Source of the DNA: Callorhinus ursinus
Lineage: Eukaryota; Chordata; Mammalia; Carnivora; Otariidae
Assembly (NCBI RefSeq): GCF_003265705.1
Contig: NW_020312902.1
Coordinates: 13,192,669-13,256,668 of the forward strand
Direction of reading: 5' to 3'
DNA length: 64,000 nucleotides
Position numbers and translations under genes: made by a program
Shown: positions 23,896-35,868 of the stretch, piece by piece
Position numbering within the stretch: the stretch's first letter is position 1
Layout: each line of letters opens with the position of its first letter
Notes under the pieces: generated by a model
The model's database searches: none
Seen by the model: only the letters and a program-made list of their open reading frames with translations
What the model was told of the DNA's origin: nothing

Positions 23896-25900
23896 AAATG
23901 GGACACTGACTCCATAAAGCTCAGGATTATAGGCTAGCAAAGTGCTGAAGATATTGTTGCTGTTCAAAATGTTTGGTTAATTTACTAATTAATCTGCAAG
24001 TGGCCAATCTCCCTCTATTCTCAGAGCAATTCTCCAAGATGCCCCCACTCGTAGTTATCAAAGCACAAATAATAATCACACAAATAATAACAGGCTCCAA
24101 TAAACAAGGTATTATTAATATTCAAAATGAATCAAATTATTTAAGCACAATCATATAAGATATATATTATTATGTGCAGTTTATATACAAGGAAACTGGA
24201 GGCAGATAAGTTAAATATTTATCTGGGCTTATCTGTCTCTTGGGGATGGATCTGGAATTCAAAGTCCAATAGGCATGATGATTCTGGAGCCTGTGTATAC
24301 TTACTCATCAAGCTCCCAAATCTAGATTTTATAGTCTTGGTTCTTGAGTTTTAATGAGACAAGAGATCTTTTACTAAGGGCACAAGAAAGAAAAGCTATC
24401 TGCTTTCTAAAAATATTTTTGGACTCTCTAATCTAAATAGAGTTTGGCCATGTACATCTATATTTAGGATATAATTTAAAGACTGTCTACATTGCAAATC
24501 ACAAGTTTAAACTTAACTGTGTTCTTCCAAGTTTAACATGTCTAATGGCAAAAGGGGAACTTGAAAACCAGTAGGTGGAAAGAATCCAAACTCCCTTATC
24601 CAAAATGAGACTCAATTTCTAAATCCCCAACAGGTTTTCCTCCTCCTAGCAGCTGGCTGCCAGGAACAGAGTGAGTTCACCACAGCCCTGCACAAGATTT
24701 AATGGGGTAATTAAAAAGTGTGCTGAGAATTTGGCCTGGGACTTGGTTCTGTTTTCGCTCTGCACATTTTGTGTTGGTGGAAGCAGTTTAGGCAATTCAT
24801 CATTTGTGTTGGCAATGCCGCTGACATAAGTCAGTTCTTGGAATGCAGTAGGGGACAATGGTATGGTACTGAGTGGGTAGCCAAGGTTTGACAGCAAACT
24901 ATAAAGGCTTTAGGGACCTTTTGGCTGTGGCTAGTGTTCCTCTCAAATAACGTTAGCAGCGAGTGGCAAGGAAAAATGGGACCGCCACTCCCCAATCTGC
25001 CCAGACTTTGGGTTTTTGTTTTTGGCCTTTTTTTTTTTTTTAACACATCCACATGTAGACTCTCACTTTAATAAGAAAGCTTCATACGATTTTACTGATC
25101 TGATAGAAGTGAGAAATAGTATCTTTAGAGTATGTGAATGAATAATTATGAGATAGATCTTCTTTTCAAATGTTGGAGAGCATTTGTATTTCCTTTTCCA
25201 TGAACTGTCTATTCATGCCATTGAGCAGATATCCACAAACTGCAGTGCTGAGTTATGAAATGGGTGCCCACATATGACGATTGTGGAAGTATAAATGGGT
25301 TCGGCAATTTGTCAAGATTGGTGAAAAATTTAAAGTGCTTAGTCCCAACAATGATACTCTTATGTATTCACCTTACAAATAAACTCACATATGTGCAACA
25401 TGACATACTTCTAACACCTTCATTGTAGCATTTTGGATAAGAATAAGATAGAAAACAGCACAAATATTTATTGATTCAGCAGATGCCTGGTTGAGTAAAT
25501 GATGGAAGGACCATCTACTTGCAGCCATGATGGTATAATTAGCATAAGTTAGTTCTGCAGTCATACTTATAGGACTGGATAAAATATATAAGGTGATATT
25601 CTTCATCAATGGACCACAAACAGCACAAGACTGTGACCCCTGAGAGAAGAGAGAGTAAATAGGCAAGGCCCACAGTGGTCCAGCCTTCTACTTAGGGAAA
25701 ATTTCCTAACCATGGTACAGACAACTGGCATCCATGCAGGCTGTGGCAGTCCTTCTGAGTTGAGGGAACAGTGATCAGAATTTGGGGAACTGAAATGGCT
25801 GGAATTTGCAGTGTGGGGTAGCATAAAACAGGGGAGCTATATTCACAGAACGCCCCAAATAATCTACACAAAAGTTACATTTACATTTATATTGGCAAGG
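23896..25900. other. Intergenic, with an old L1 fragment
   Basis: 23896-25260 shows nothing nameable. At 25270-25590 the order 'agtgcttagtcccaacaatgatactctta', 'cttcattgtagcattttgga', 'ataatgatggaaggaccatc'-like matches a decayed L1/HAL1 ORF2 end (plus strand). Confidence 0.5.
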
Positions 25901-27087
25901 AACAATTGGGAATTGAAATTAAAATCAGTACTATTTACAAAAGCACATACACACAAAAAACATGAAATACTGAGGTATTTCAATATGCCAAATATGTACA
26001 GTATTTTTATTCTGAGAACTACACAACACGGTTGAGACAAATCAGAGAATACATTAATAACATAGAGATCTACTGTATTAATGGATTGGATGGTTAATAG
26101 TGTTAAAGGGTCAATTCTTCCATAATTCATAAATAGATTCAATGTAACTCAAGTTGTGTAAACATGCTAAAATTTATGTGGAAAAACAAAGGACTAAAAT
26201 AATCCAAACAGCTTTTATAATGAAGAATAAAGTTGGAAATCTCACATTATCTGTTTTCAAGATTGTTATAAAGATATGGTAATCAAGACAAAGACTAAAA
26301 GAACACAAAATAGTCCAGAAACAGACCACCACATATTGATTTTTGACAAAAGGGCTAAGACAGTTCAATCAAAAAATGGTAAGTTTTTCAACAAATGATG
26401 CTGGAATAATTTGATATCCATATTTTTAAAAAGAAGAGAAAAACTGAGTCTGTGGCTCACACTAATATAAAATTTAACTCAAAGTAAATTGTAGGCCTAA
26501 ATATAAAACCTAAATCCCTAAGACTTTTCACAATAACACAAGAGAAAATCCTTGTCACCTTGCATTAGACAAATATTTCGTGGATAAGACACAAAGAGCA
26601 TAAACCATAAGAGAAAAAATGTATATATTACACCTCATCAAAATTAAAATTGAAGCTCTTGGAAAGACACTGTGAAGAAAATTAAAAGATAAGCTGTAGA
26701 CTGGGAGAAAAATATTTGAAAAACACATTTGTATCCAATATACATAAAGAATGATCACACCTCAATAAATAGGCAAACAATCCAATTCAGTTCAATACAG
26801 AAAGGGAAGGATTTTCAGACAATAGTGCTAGATCAACTATACATCCATGATATAACAAGGGGGGAGTGGAATTGAATGTCATCTCATACCTTATTCAAAA
26901 ATTAACTTGAAATGAGTCATAGACATAAAACCTCAATCAATAAAGTTTTTAGAAGAAAATATAGGAGAAAAATCTTTGCAACCTGAAGTAGGCAAAGATT
27001 TCTGAGAACACAAAAGAACAAACAAAAAACATTTTGATAGACTGAACTTCATCAAAATTAACATTCTTTGCTCTTTGAAAAACACTG

Positions 27088-27653
27088 TGGTAGACAGAAT
27101 TATGACCCATGCACACACACACACCAAAAAAGATCTCATGTCCAAATCCCTGGGATGATTTGAATATATTACTTTATAGGAAAAAGGGACTTTGTAGTTG
27201 CTAAATTAGATTACTATTAGATTACCAGCTAACCTTAAAATAAGTAGATTGACCTGGATGTCTGGGTAGACTGCCATGTAATCCCATGAGCCCATAAAAG
27301 CTGAAGAGAAAGGCAGTAGGGAAAGTTGAAGAGATCTGAAGCATGAGAATGATTTAATGTTACTGGCCAGAGGGAGCCACATGTCCAGAAACAGGGACCT
27401 CAGTCCTACAACTACAAGGAATTGAATTCTGACAGCAACCTTAATGTGCTTAGAAGTACGTTCTTCCCCTGAGCCTCTGGAAAGGAACACAGCCTTCCCA
27501 ACACCTTAGTTTTGGCCTCGAGAGACTGTGCAGAGAATCCAGCCACACAGCACCAGACTTATGCCATACAGAGTGGTGAGATAATAAATAGGTGCTGTTT
27601 TCAGCCACCCTGTATATGATAATTTCCTACATAGCAATAGAAAACTAACACAG
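27088..27653 (+). mobile_element. MLT1-like (ERVL-MaLR) LTR inside ancient L1
   Basis: Starts 'tggtagacagaattatgaccc', includes 'gatctcatgtccaaatccctgg', 'aagggactttgtag', 'aggaacacagccttcccaacacctt', 'gagataataaataggtgctgttttcagccac', ends 'gcaatagaaaactaacaca', a MaLR LTR layout with an internal AATAAA. The host L1 resumes after it without loss ('acactg' / 'taagaaaatgaaaaggcaagcc'). Confidence 0.8.
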
Positions 27654-28325
27654 TTAGTGTTAGTTTTCTTAACTAACATTAAGAAAATGAAAAGGCAAGC
27701 CAGAGACTGGGAGAAAATATTTGCAACACATATATTAAGCAAAGGATTTATATTAAGAATATATAAAGAGCTCCTACAATTACATAAAAACCCCCAAATA
27801 ACCCAATTTTAAACTTAGACAAGAGATTGGAACAGATAGTTCACAAAAGAAGATATATAAATGCCCAGTAAAACTGTGAAAACATATTCAACATCATGAG
27901 TCATTAAGATTCAAGTTATACACACATTGAGCTATTTTTGAACACCTATTAGAATGGCTATGATTTAAAAGATTAGCCATACCAAGAGTTGGAGATCATG
28001 GTGCAAGTGGAATACTTATACGTTATTGGTAGGAAAGCGAAGAAGTACACTTTGGAAAATTGCTTGGCAATTTCTTAAAAATGTGAACAGACAACTACCA
28101 TGTGATTCTACTATTCCATTTTTAGATATTTACCTCAGACAATTAAAAACATCTATGGATGCAAAGACTTGTATGCAAATTTTCATGGCAGATTTATTTG
28201 TGATAGCCAAAACTGGTGGAAAAAATACTGAATACCCATTGAGAATTGAATGGATTTCAATTTTGAAATTATGGTGTATCTATACAGTGGACTACTACTA
28301 AGCAATAAAAATGAAGGGACTACTG

Positions 28326-28500
28326 GGGGGCCTGGGTGGTTCGCTTGATTAAGCATCTGACTTCAGCTCAGGTCATGATCTCAGGGTCCTGGGATTGAGC
28401 CCTCAACAGGCTCCCCACTCAGCAGGGAGTCTGCTTGTCTCTCTGCCCCTACCCCCACTCATACTCTCTCTCTCTCAAATAAAATATTTAAAAATAAAAG
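28326..28500 (+). mobile_element. CAN SINE
   Basis: Head 'ggggcctgggtggttcgc', body 'ctcaggtcatgatctcaggg', tail AAATAAAATATTTAAAAAT. Duplication gaagggactactg (28313-28325) and gaatggactactg (28501-28513). Inserted in the ancient L1. Confidence 0.92.
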
Positions 28501-28850
28501 GAATGGACTACTGACACATGCAGCAAAATGGTTTAGTCTCAAAGGCATGATGCTAAGTGAAAAAAGCCAGACAAAACATAGTACATAAGATTATATTATA
28601 TAAAATTCTATAAAATTCAAATAAATCCATAGTGAGAGAAGCAGGTCAGTGGTTGCCTGAGCATCGGGGTGGAGGGAGAGATGGTTGACAAACTGGCATG
28701 GGTTACAGAAAACTTTATTATCTTAATTGTAAAGTTGGTTTCATGGGTGTATACATATGTCAAAATTTATCAAGTTGTACACTTTAAAATTTGCAATTGT
28801 TATACTTCAATTATGTCTCTATAAAGCTGTTTTAACAATGATATGGCCCA

Positions 28851-31036
28851 CAAAGCACATCTTCCAGCCAGGGAGACATGGCTGTGGTCCAATGGCTTGA
28901 ATTCTCAGATGTCATGATTATCATAAAAGTCAGAAGGACAGTCAGATAGTTAGGATTCTGTCCCAGAACGATCCAAGTCAGGGTACCTATGAGAGGCAGG
29001 TGGGGAAAGGAGGAATTTTCTTTCTCTGTCTCTATTGGTGATTTGAGGGAAGTTGGCCTCCTGAAGAACCATATTGCTATGGTCAACTCCCTTAACCCAC
29101 CTTGTTATAAGCCACTGAGTTATAATCAGTTTGCCAGCATTGGACCCAGCAAAGTCAAGGGGATTTCTCAGGTACAGGGCTCAGTTCTTTTTTTTTTTTT
29201 TGAAGATTTTATTTATTTATTTATTTGAGAGAGAGAATGAGAGAGAAAGAGAGCATGAGAGGGGGGAGGGTCAGAGGGAGAAGCAGACTCCCCGCTGAGC
29301 AGGGAGCCGATCCCGGGACTCCAGGATCAAGACCTGAGCCGAAGGCAGTCGCTTAACCAACTGAGCCACCCAGGTGCCCTACAGAGCTCAGTTCTTAGGA
29401 TTCTAGAAGACTTTATATTTGGGCCCCCATTGTTATCAAGCATTGCATTTGAGTTTGTTAGTGGTGGCCAATAGGATTAACTATAGACAAATTTCAGGGA
29501 CTCCTTTGGTTTAAAAGATAAAGGAAAACCCGGGAGAACTTTTCTAGCCAGCCCTAGAGCAGCAGGATGACTTTATCACATCTGTGAAAGAAAGAAAATT
29601 GTTCTAATCACATCTTTTGCATTTTTTATTTCAGAGCCAACTTGGAGGCCTATCTATCTGGTGTTTCTGCCTTGTAGGGCTAGTTTCCAAGCTCAGGGCT
29701 CTCAGGAAGCATAGCTGATTGCTGGGCAGAAATCTAGGAATTGCCAGTAGGGGAGAATCTGGCTCCTCTTGGTAGAAACACCCACAGCAGAGCAGAGCAG
29801 ACTGACCTCCATCCCTCCCCAATGTGCTTTGGCCCTGGCACAGACAACAGCCAGCTGCAGAGGCTTTGACCCTTTCTCCACTAGCAGAGTCAGTGCCCAT
29901 TTGGGAAACAAGAAAGGATGTAATCTCTTCTCTGTCACAGGCAGCAAGATCAGTGAGCAGTTCAGATGAGGGTCTTCACATGATGTCATTCCTGTTAGCC
30001 TCAAGACATCCCCCTTGCAATCCTTATTCTCCAGGAAAAGCATTTTATTGCATCTTGAGTAAGATAAGTCATTTAACCTTCCTTACAATGCAAGCTAGAT
30101 ATCATCCTAAGTGTTTTATAGTTGGCAAAACAAAGGTTAAGGAATTCACCCAAGCCATCAGCCTAATAATTGTCCAATCTATAATTTGAACACAGTTCTT
30201 GAAATATGTCAAACCCATGTACCTTCTACTCTATCAGACACCTTAGTAGATGACTCAACTTGTTTTAAGTGATTTTTATATGGTGATGCTTCCTTAGTTA
30301 CAGATCTTCAGCAAACATGTTCACATTATTATCCCTGGCACCTTTGTAGGACATTAGAATAGTAAAACAGCATCTGGATTCACAGGTCCTTGGTGGATTC
30401 CTATAGTTTTGGGTTCTCAGTCTTTAGGTTAAGAACTCAATTTTTTTCCATCATCAGAAACTAATTTACTAGATGCACAGGAATCTGATTGATATATAAG
30501 AGGTCTAATTCATTATTTAAAAGGCTAAATAGTCCCAGAAGACAGATGGGAATGTTGGGCATAGCATCTCATCCATTCCACAAATATCCACTGTGTGTTA
30601 AGTGCTAGCAGGGTTCTAGATGCTTGGGATAAGACAGTACATATGAGAAAGGCTTCCACTTTCATGGTGGTTACATCATCAGTCCTAATGATTTAAATTG
30701 CTAGTTGAGGGGGAAACAGTCATGCAAGCCATGGGATGTTCAGCTTTGACTATGTAGAATCTGAAGTGTCTATGGGTTAATCAAGAGGTCATTTTCAGCA
30801 AAGGCAATGGTGTGCTGGAGTTGGCTCATGCCAGGTCTGGAGAGCCAACTGCTAAATTTTCAGTTATTTTGTGAGCTGATCGATGCCATGGTCCGTGTAT
30901 TGATGCCATGAAAATTGGCAAACTTCAAATCAGAGTTCTTCTTTCCTTTCTCAGTGAGATCCAGTTGTTAAAGATTTGCTGGCACATCACTGGACAGAGA
31001 AGCAGAGGACTGGGTATGCAGACTGGGGGAAAGACT
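28851..31036. other. Intergenic, no gene recognised
   Basis: Apart from the SINE at 29190-29380 nothing is nameable. ORFs of 60-120 codons at 29631-30189 overlap on both strands and lack any gene-like feature. Confidence 0.5.
29190..29380 (-). mobile_element. CAN SINE, minus strand
   Basis: Poly-T, 'gaagattttatttatttatttattt', GA tract, 'gcagactccccgctgagcagggagcc', end 'ctgagccacccaggtgccct'. Duplication acagggctcagttctt (29174-29189) and acagagctcagttctt (29381-29396), one mismatch. Confidence 0.95.
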
Positions 31037-31520
31037 TTAACTTCCTTCCATACTGTTTTCCACAGTGGCTGCATGAGCTTGCGTTCCCACCAACAGTGCA
31101 CAGGGTTCCTTTTGCTCCATATCCGCATCAACACCTGTTGTTGCCTGTGTTTTTGATTTTAGCCATTCTGACAGGTGTGAGGTAGTATCTCATTGTCGTT
31201 TTGATTTGCATTTCCCTGATGATGAGTGATGTTGAGCATCTTTTCATGTGTCACTCATATGTGGAATTTAAGAAACAAAACAAATGAACAATGAAAAAAG
31301 AGACAAAAAAAAAAGAGAGAGAGAGAGACTCTTAAATACACAGAACAAACTGATGGTTACCAGAGGAGAGGTGGTGGGGGTGGATGGATGAAATAGGTGA
31401 TGGGGAGTAAGAGTACACTTATGATGAGCACTAAGTAATGAATAGAATTGCTGAATCACGATCTTATACACCCGAAATTGACATAACACTGTATGTTAAT
31501 TATACTCGAATAATAAAAAA
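31037..31520. mobile_element. L1 with 5' inversion (twin-primed)
   Basis: 31037-31250 is L1 ORF2 on the minus strand ('tactgttttccacagtggctgc', 'ttagccattctgacaggtgtgaggtagtatctcat', 'tgatgagtgatgttgagcatcttttcatgtg'). From about 31251 the L1 3' end continues on the plus strand ('tcatatgtggaatttaag', 'actgatggttaccagagg', 'gtatgttaattatactcgaataataaaaa'). This is the classic outcome of twin priming. Confidence 0.85.
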
Positions 31521-34299
31521 GAACTTACTTGATACCAGACATATGGAGCATTAGGCCCTAACTTCCCTGGCCTCAAATAGTTCTCAAAAATGGGAAAAAG
31601 AAAAGAAAAGCCTCTGTGCTAAGAGTTCTTTGGAAAAAGTAGAAAAGGAAAATTTGAAACAACAGCTGAAGTCAGAATGTAAGGGTAGAACAAGATGGCA
31701 ATAATTGAAGGTCAGTCTGATTTTCTATCAGCAAATTGAGGACAGCTCAGACTCCAAAAGCCAAACACAGGGTACCTGCAGCTTCTCTGTGTTTATAACC
31801 ATTGGTTCATCATTTCAGACAGTACAGACCATTCAGTCCGCTTGACAGACCGGTTGGTTTCTCTCTGGTACAAAACCATCATCTGAACACAACCAAGAGG
31901 AATATGTTGATTTGGCTTGGCTAATTCCTATCAAAAGCAAACATATTTTTCTTCATTGAGAGCCCCAGTCCAAGGCACAAGAATAATGCACAGGCCAGAG
32001 GCACCGAGATCAGCATTTGATAAATGGGAGCTGAGTGAGCTGCCATAATTAATTAGCTCCTATAATCCTCAAATAGTACCACGAATTACATAGTTTATTA
32101 TTTGCACTTTGAGATGAAAACATACATAAACAAAAGCTTAGTGATGTTAAGTCACTTGCTAAAGTCACCAGGCAGAGAAGGCCCAGTTTTGTTCCTGCAG
32201 TCCATTATTACACTGTGCAGAAGGTATCATCCAGACTTCTCACCCGAACTAACCCACACCATCAGCAATAGTGAGATGATCACAGTCTAAGTTACACATT
32301 CACCGATCACCCTCAGAGTAGCAATGGCCTACGGGAAGGACCGTTGTAAAGAATGACCTAGAAAAGCCTGGATGTAATTAAGCAAAAGATAACATATGAA
32401 CAGCATAGGAAATGTAGTCAATACCATTGTAAGGTAAAAGTGACAGGTGGTCACTACACTTATTGTGATGCATTGTCTAATGCACAGAATATATGGAAGG
32501 AAATCGCTATGCTGTACACCTGAAACTAGTAACATCGTATGTAAACTATTCTCCAATAAAAAAAGACAATATATGAGTGGATATTCAGTTGTGTGAATGT
32601 ATTCAGAGTTACTGAGCAAAAAAATAGAAATACACAGGACTTCAAGCAATTGTTGGGAATGGTGAGCTGGTCTTAATTAGCAATAATTGCACGAGGTAAT
32701 ATGGCAGTGTTTTCTCTGGCAAACAGAGTTGTTGGAAACTTTTAATTAGCAAGAAAATCTCCCAAGTGTGGCTTGTATCCCTTCCCGCCAGGCAAGTGCA
32801 ATGTGAAAACAGTTTGTGCAGTGACGAAAGCACAGAGTTAAATAATGAACCAGGTCTCCAGTCCTTGGGAGGGAAGCAGGGCAGACTTTCCAGGGATTCA
32901 CTTAGTGTTGACTGGAGGGAGAGAAGAGAAAAAAACATAGAAGCCATTCTCATACCAGATGTTCCCATTACACAATCACTTTCAAAAAAAGCTCAGCTTG
33001 TATAAATGATAAGCATTCTTGAGTTTGGGGGCTCAGCAGCCACAGAAGAGAATTCCTCGTAGAGGGAGAGCTGCCCTCTCAGGCCCACTGCTGGGACAGG
33101 CCATGGTACTCTAGTCTTGGGGCAGGAGGACTCCACTGTGCTGTGTACCCCCCTGGCCTCTGCGCTGGCTAACCACTGGGGGCTGGGACTCTAGCACTCA
33201 GCTCTCCATGTTTGGTGGGGGGAGGTCAGAGGACATGCTTCTCCTGCTCCTTGAGATATTATATTGAAGAAAGTCTAGGTGTCCTACATATCTTATATCT
33301 GTGCGGGCACTTTGAATCCCAGGAATGGGGATGTCTTGTTTTGTGATCAGACCACCATAGAACACTGTCTTAGGTTGGGTTTCCAAGAAGGAGAGCCTGA
33401 GACAGAGATTTGGGGCAGGTAATTTTTTAAGAGGGTGATCTAAGATAGTAGGATGAAAAGAGAGAAAGAGTCAAGCAAGGATGTAGTCTCAGGTTGAGTT
33501 TAGTTTGGACTTGACCCCAGGGGGCTCAGGAGCATAAACGATACCATAGACGTGCCCCATCAATGCGGAGGGTTGGGGTGGTGCTTCCAGGAGGGCCAAC
33601 GATCCCTCTGGGGCAGGAGCAGCTGTGAGACATTAGCAGCCAACACTCACAGATGCTGGTACTCCACTGCAGGCAAAGAAGTGCAAATACAGGTGTAGGG
33701 AGAAGCCAGGAAATTGCCTTCCAACTCATCTCATTGTGGTGGCAGCTCAGAGCCAGTATATTAAATTCATTACAGGATGGAGTATCTCATTTGATACATA
33801 CAATGACCTGATCAGATAAGCAGGGCAAACACAATTTCTCTTTGTCACCGTCTCCTATTTCATAGAGGAGGAAATGTGCCCAGATAGACTGAATTACTAG
33901 CCTAAAGAAGCCAGATAATAGGAGATGAGTTGGAACTAGAATCTAAGACATCTGCCTTCAAGTTCTGTGCCCTTTCTGCTACGTCTGTCTCTTACCGCTC
34001 ATGGTTAAAGGTGAGCAAAGTCAAATGGTGACAGCAAGCATAGCGGAGATGGAGGAAGCAAATGCCATGGGGAGCGGGGACAGAGGAGCAGACCTGAGCT
34101 GGCTTCAGCAGGAAGCCTTGATGAGGGGTCACATCTGGGCTGAGCCTCTTCTATGGTGGTTAAGATTTGGATGATGAAGGGATGAGAGCTTCTCAGGCTC
34201 AGGTAGTCCAGAGACTAGAATGATCCAGGGGGCATCTGGAGTAGAGTATGTGAGTCATTCTGGAGAGGGGCTGGATTTGTGCAAGCAATGTTGGGCCCT

Positions 34300-34300
<1 letters not shown>
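31521..34300. other. Intergenic, no gene recognised
   Basis: Holds an old L1 3' end at about 32340-32570 ('gctatgctgtacacctgaaactagtaacatcgtatgtaaac...aataaaa'), MIR-like sequence at 33780-33980, an unnamed old repeat at 33370-33700, and TAATTAGC-rich unique DNA at 32040-32760 (see findings). Confidence 0.5.
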
Positions 34301-34301
<1 letters not shown>

Positions 34302-34346
<45 letters not shown>

Positions 34347-34356
34347 NNNNNNNNNN

Positions 34357-34401
<45 letters not shown>
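34302..34401. repeat. (GT)n microsatellite containing an assembly gap
   Basis: Uninterrupted GT on both sides of ten N at 34347-34356. The true repeat length is unknown. Cys-Val 'ORFs' here are artefacts. Confidence 0.98.
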
Positions 34402-34404
<3 letters not shown>

Positions 34405-35375
34405 GAAAGGGGGTCCTCAGTCTCGGAAGCCCACCTTTGCTCTCATTCATCTCACAGTCTCTCCATGTACCATCCCACCCCTTCTCCAGCTTGTAAATTC
34501 AGTTGTAGTTTCTGAGTGTTCACTCCTGAATAACTGGCCCCAGACTGTGGAGGGTTGCATGAAATTGCTTTTCATGATCAGATGAAGCAGAAGAAAACTC
34601 TTTAAACCTAACACGCAGTTTCTATGAATTCATGATAGGATTTCATAGAATTAACATGGCCTAGAAGAGGTCAAAGTATCCAAATGCCCCGCTCTTACCT
34701 TAAACACTCCTACCCAAGAGTTCCCCAGAGTCTCAAGGAAAAACACAAAGGAAAACAAATTGCCACCTTCTTGTTCCTAAGGCCTGGGCCACAAACCTTA
34801 ATGCAGAAGGTGTTGAGAAATCTGAATGATCCCTGTGGCCCGGCCTAAACACTGAGGTGGCCTCCCCACCCCTTTCCCCTCCTGCTGCCAGCTCCTGGGA
34901 AATCCCAGGATAGAGTGGCTCAGTCTATTCCATGAAAATTTGGAAAGCTGCAAGAATGCATAAAAAGAAAACTCTTTTTTGCTCTGGGATGGCCACATCA
35001 TAGCAATACAATGACCCCAACAACTAGCAAAGGAGGCCTGATCTGTGTCCTAGAATCTGAGCAATGGGATCACTCTCTCTCCTCCTTCAAAGAGAAGTGG
35101 GGATGCAGGTATTAGTGAAATGTCTTGTTAATAGACCACTAGGCTTGTGGGATTGAAGGACTTGTACAAGTTATGGTATCTAATAATAATAGCTTATAAA
35201 ATGCAGACTAGAGAAACAAAGTCATAGCAGACAGCCCAGATTCACTTTAGAGAGCCAAAGGACTGGCACAGTGGCCGGGTAAACTTTGATGGGGAAGGAA
35301 GAAATGGATCACGGGGCTTGGGATTGGATGCTGAGAGCCACTAGATGATGATCCCAACTTTTATTTTTTCGCTTA

Positions 35376-35380
<5 letters not shown>

Positions 35381-35409
<29 letters not shown>
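35381..35409. repeat. (GT)n microsatellite
   Basis: About 14 GT units, just before an MLT1-like LTR. Confidence 0.95.
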
Positions 35410-35411
<2 letters not shown>

Positions 35412-35435
35412 AGGAATGGGCTTATGGTATGAGTT

Positions 35436-35868
35436 GAAATGATGACCCTTGAAAATATATATCCACCCAGAACCTGAGAACATGACAGGTCTCTCACATG
35501 GAAAAGGGAATCTTTGCAAGTAAAATTAAAAGTCTTCAGATGAAATCATCTTGGATTAACTGGGTATAGCCTAAATGCGATGATATGTCTCCTTATAAGA
35601 AAGAAGGGGAGAGCACACAGAGGAGCCGTATGAAGATGGGAGTAGGGGTCAGAGTGATGAAGCTACAAGCCGAGGAACGCCAAGGATGACCAGCAGCCAC
35701 CAGAATCTAGGAGAGAGGTCGGGAATGGAGTCTTCATTAGAATCTTCAGAAGGAACCAATGCTACCAACACCTTGATTTTGAACTTCTGACCCTAGAACT
35801 GTGATGGAATAAATTTCAGCTGTTTTCAGCCACCTTGTTTGTGGCAGTCTGTTCTAGCAACTCTCGGA
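35436..35868 (+). mobile_element. MLT1-like (ERVL-MaLR) LTR
   Basis: Ordered phrases 'ggaaaagggaatctttgcaag', 'gatatgtctccttataagaaag', 'aagccgaggaacgccaagga', 'aggaaccaatgctaccaacaccttgattt', 'ggaataaatttcagctgttttcagccac' fit an MLT1 LTR on the plus strand, including its AATAAA. No internal viral genes accompany it. Confidence 0.88.

Larger units (their letters stand above)
25900..28850 (+). mobile_element. Ancient L1 (L1M-type) 3' portion, with insertions
   Basis: Decayed ORF2 and 3' end in plus orientation: 'atttatgtggaaaaacaaaggactaaaataatccaaaca', 'agacactgtgaagaaaattaaaagataagc', 'atggaattttgaaattatggtgtatc'-like, ending 'gtacactttaaaatttgcaattgttatacttcaat'. It hosts a MaLR LTR (27088-27653) and a CAN SINE (28326-28500). 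All frames are broken. Confidence 0.85.

Noticed and set aside
29631..30189. Cluster of four overlapping ORFs of 66-121 codons
   Set aside because: Both strands open at once, no recognisable motif, no promoter or splice evidence.
34199..34585. ORFs rich in Cys-Val or Thr-His
   Set aside because: Translations of a (GT)n microsatellite and an N gap, with no real protein content.
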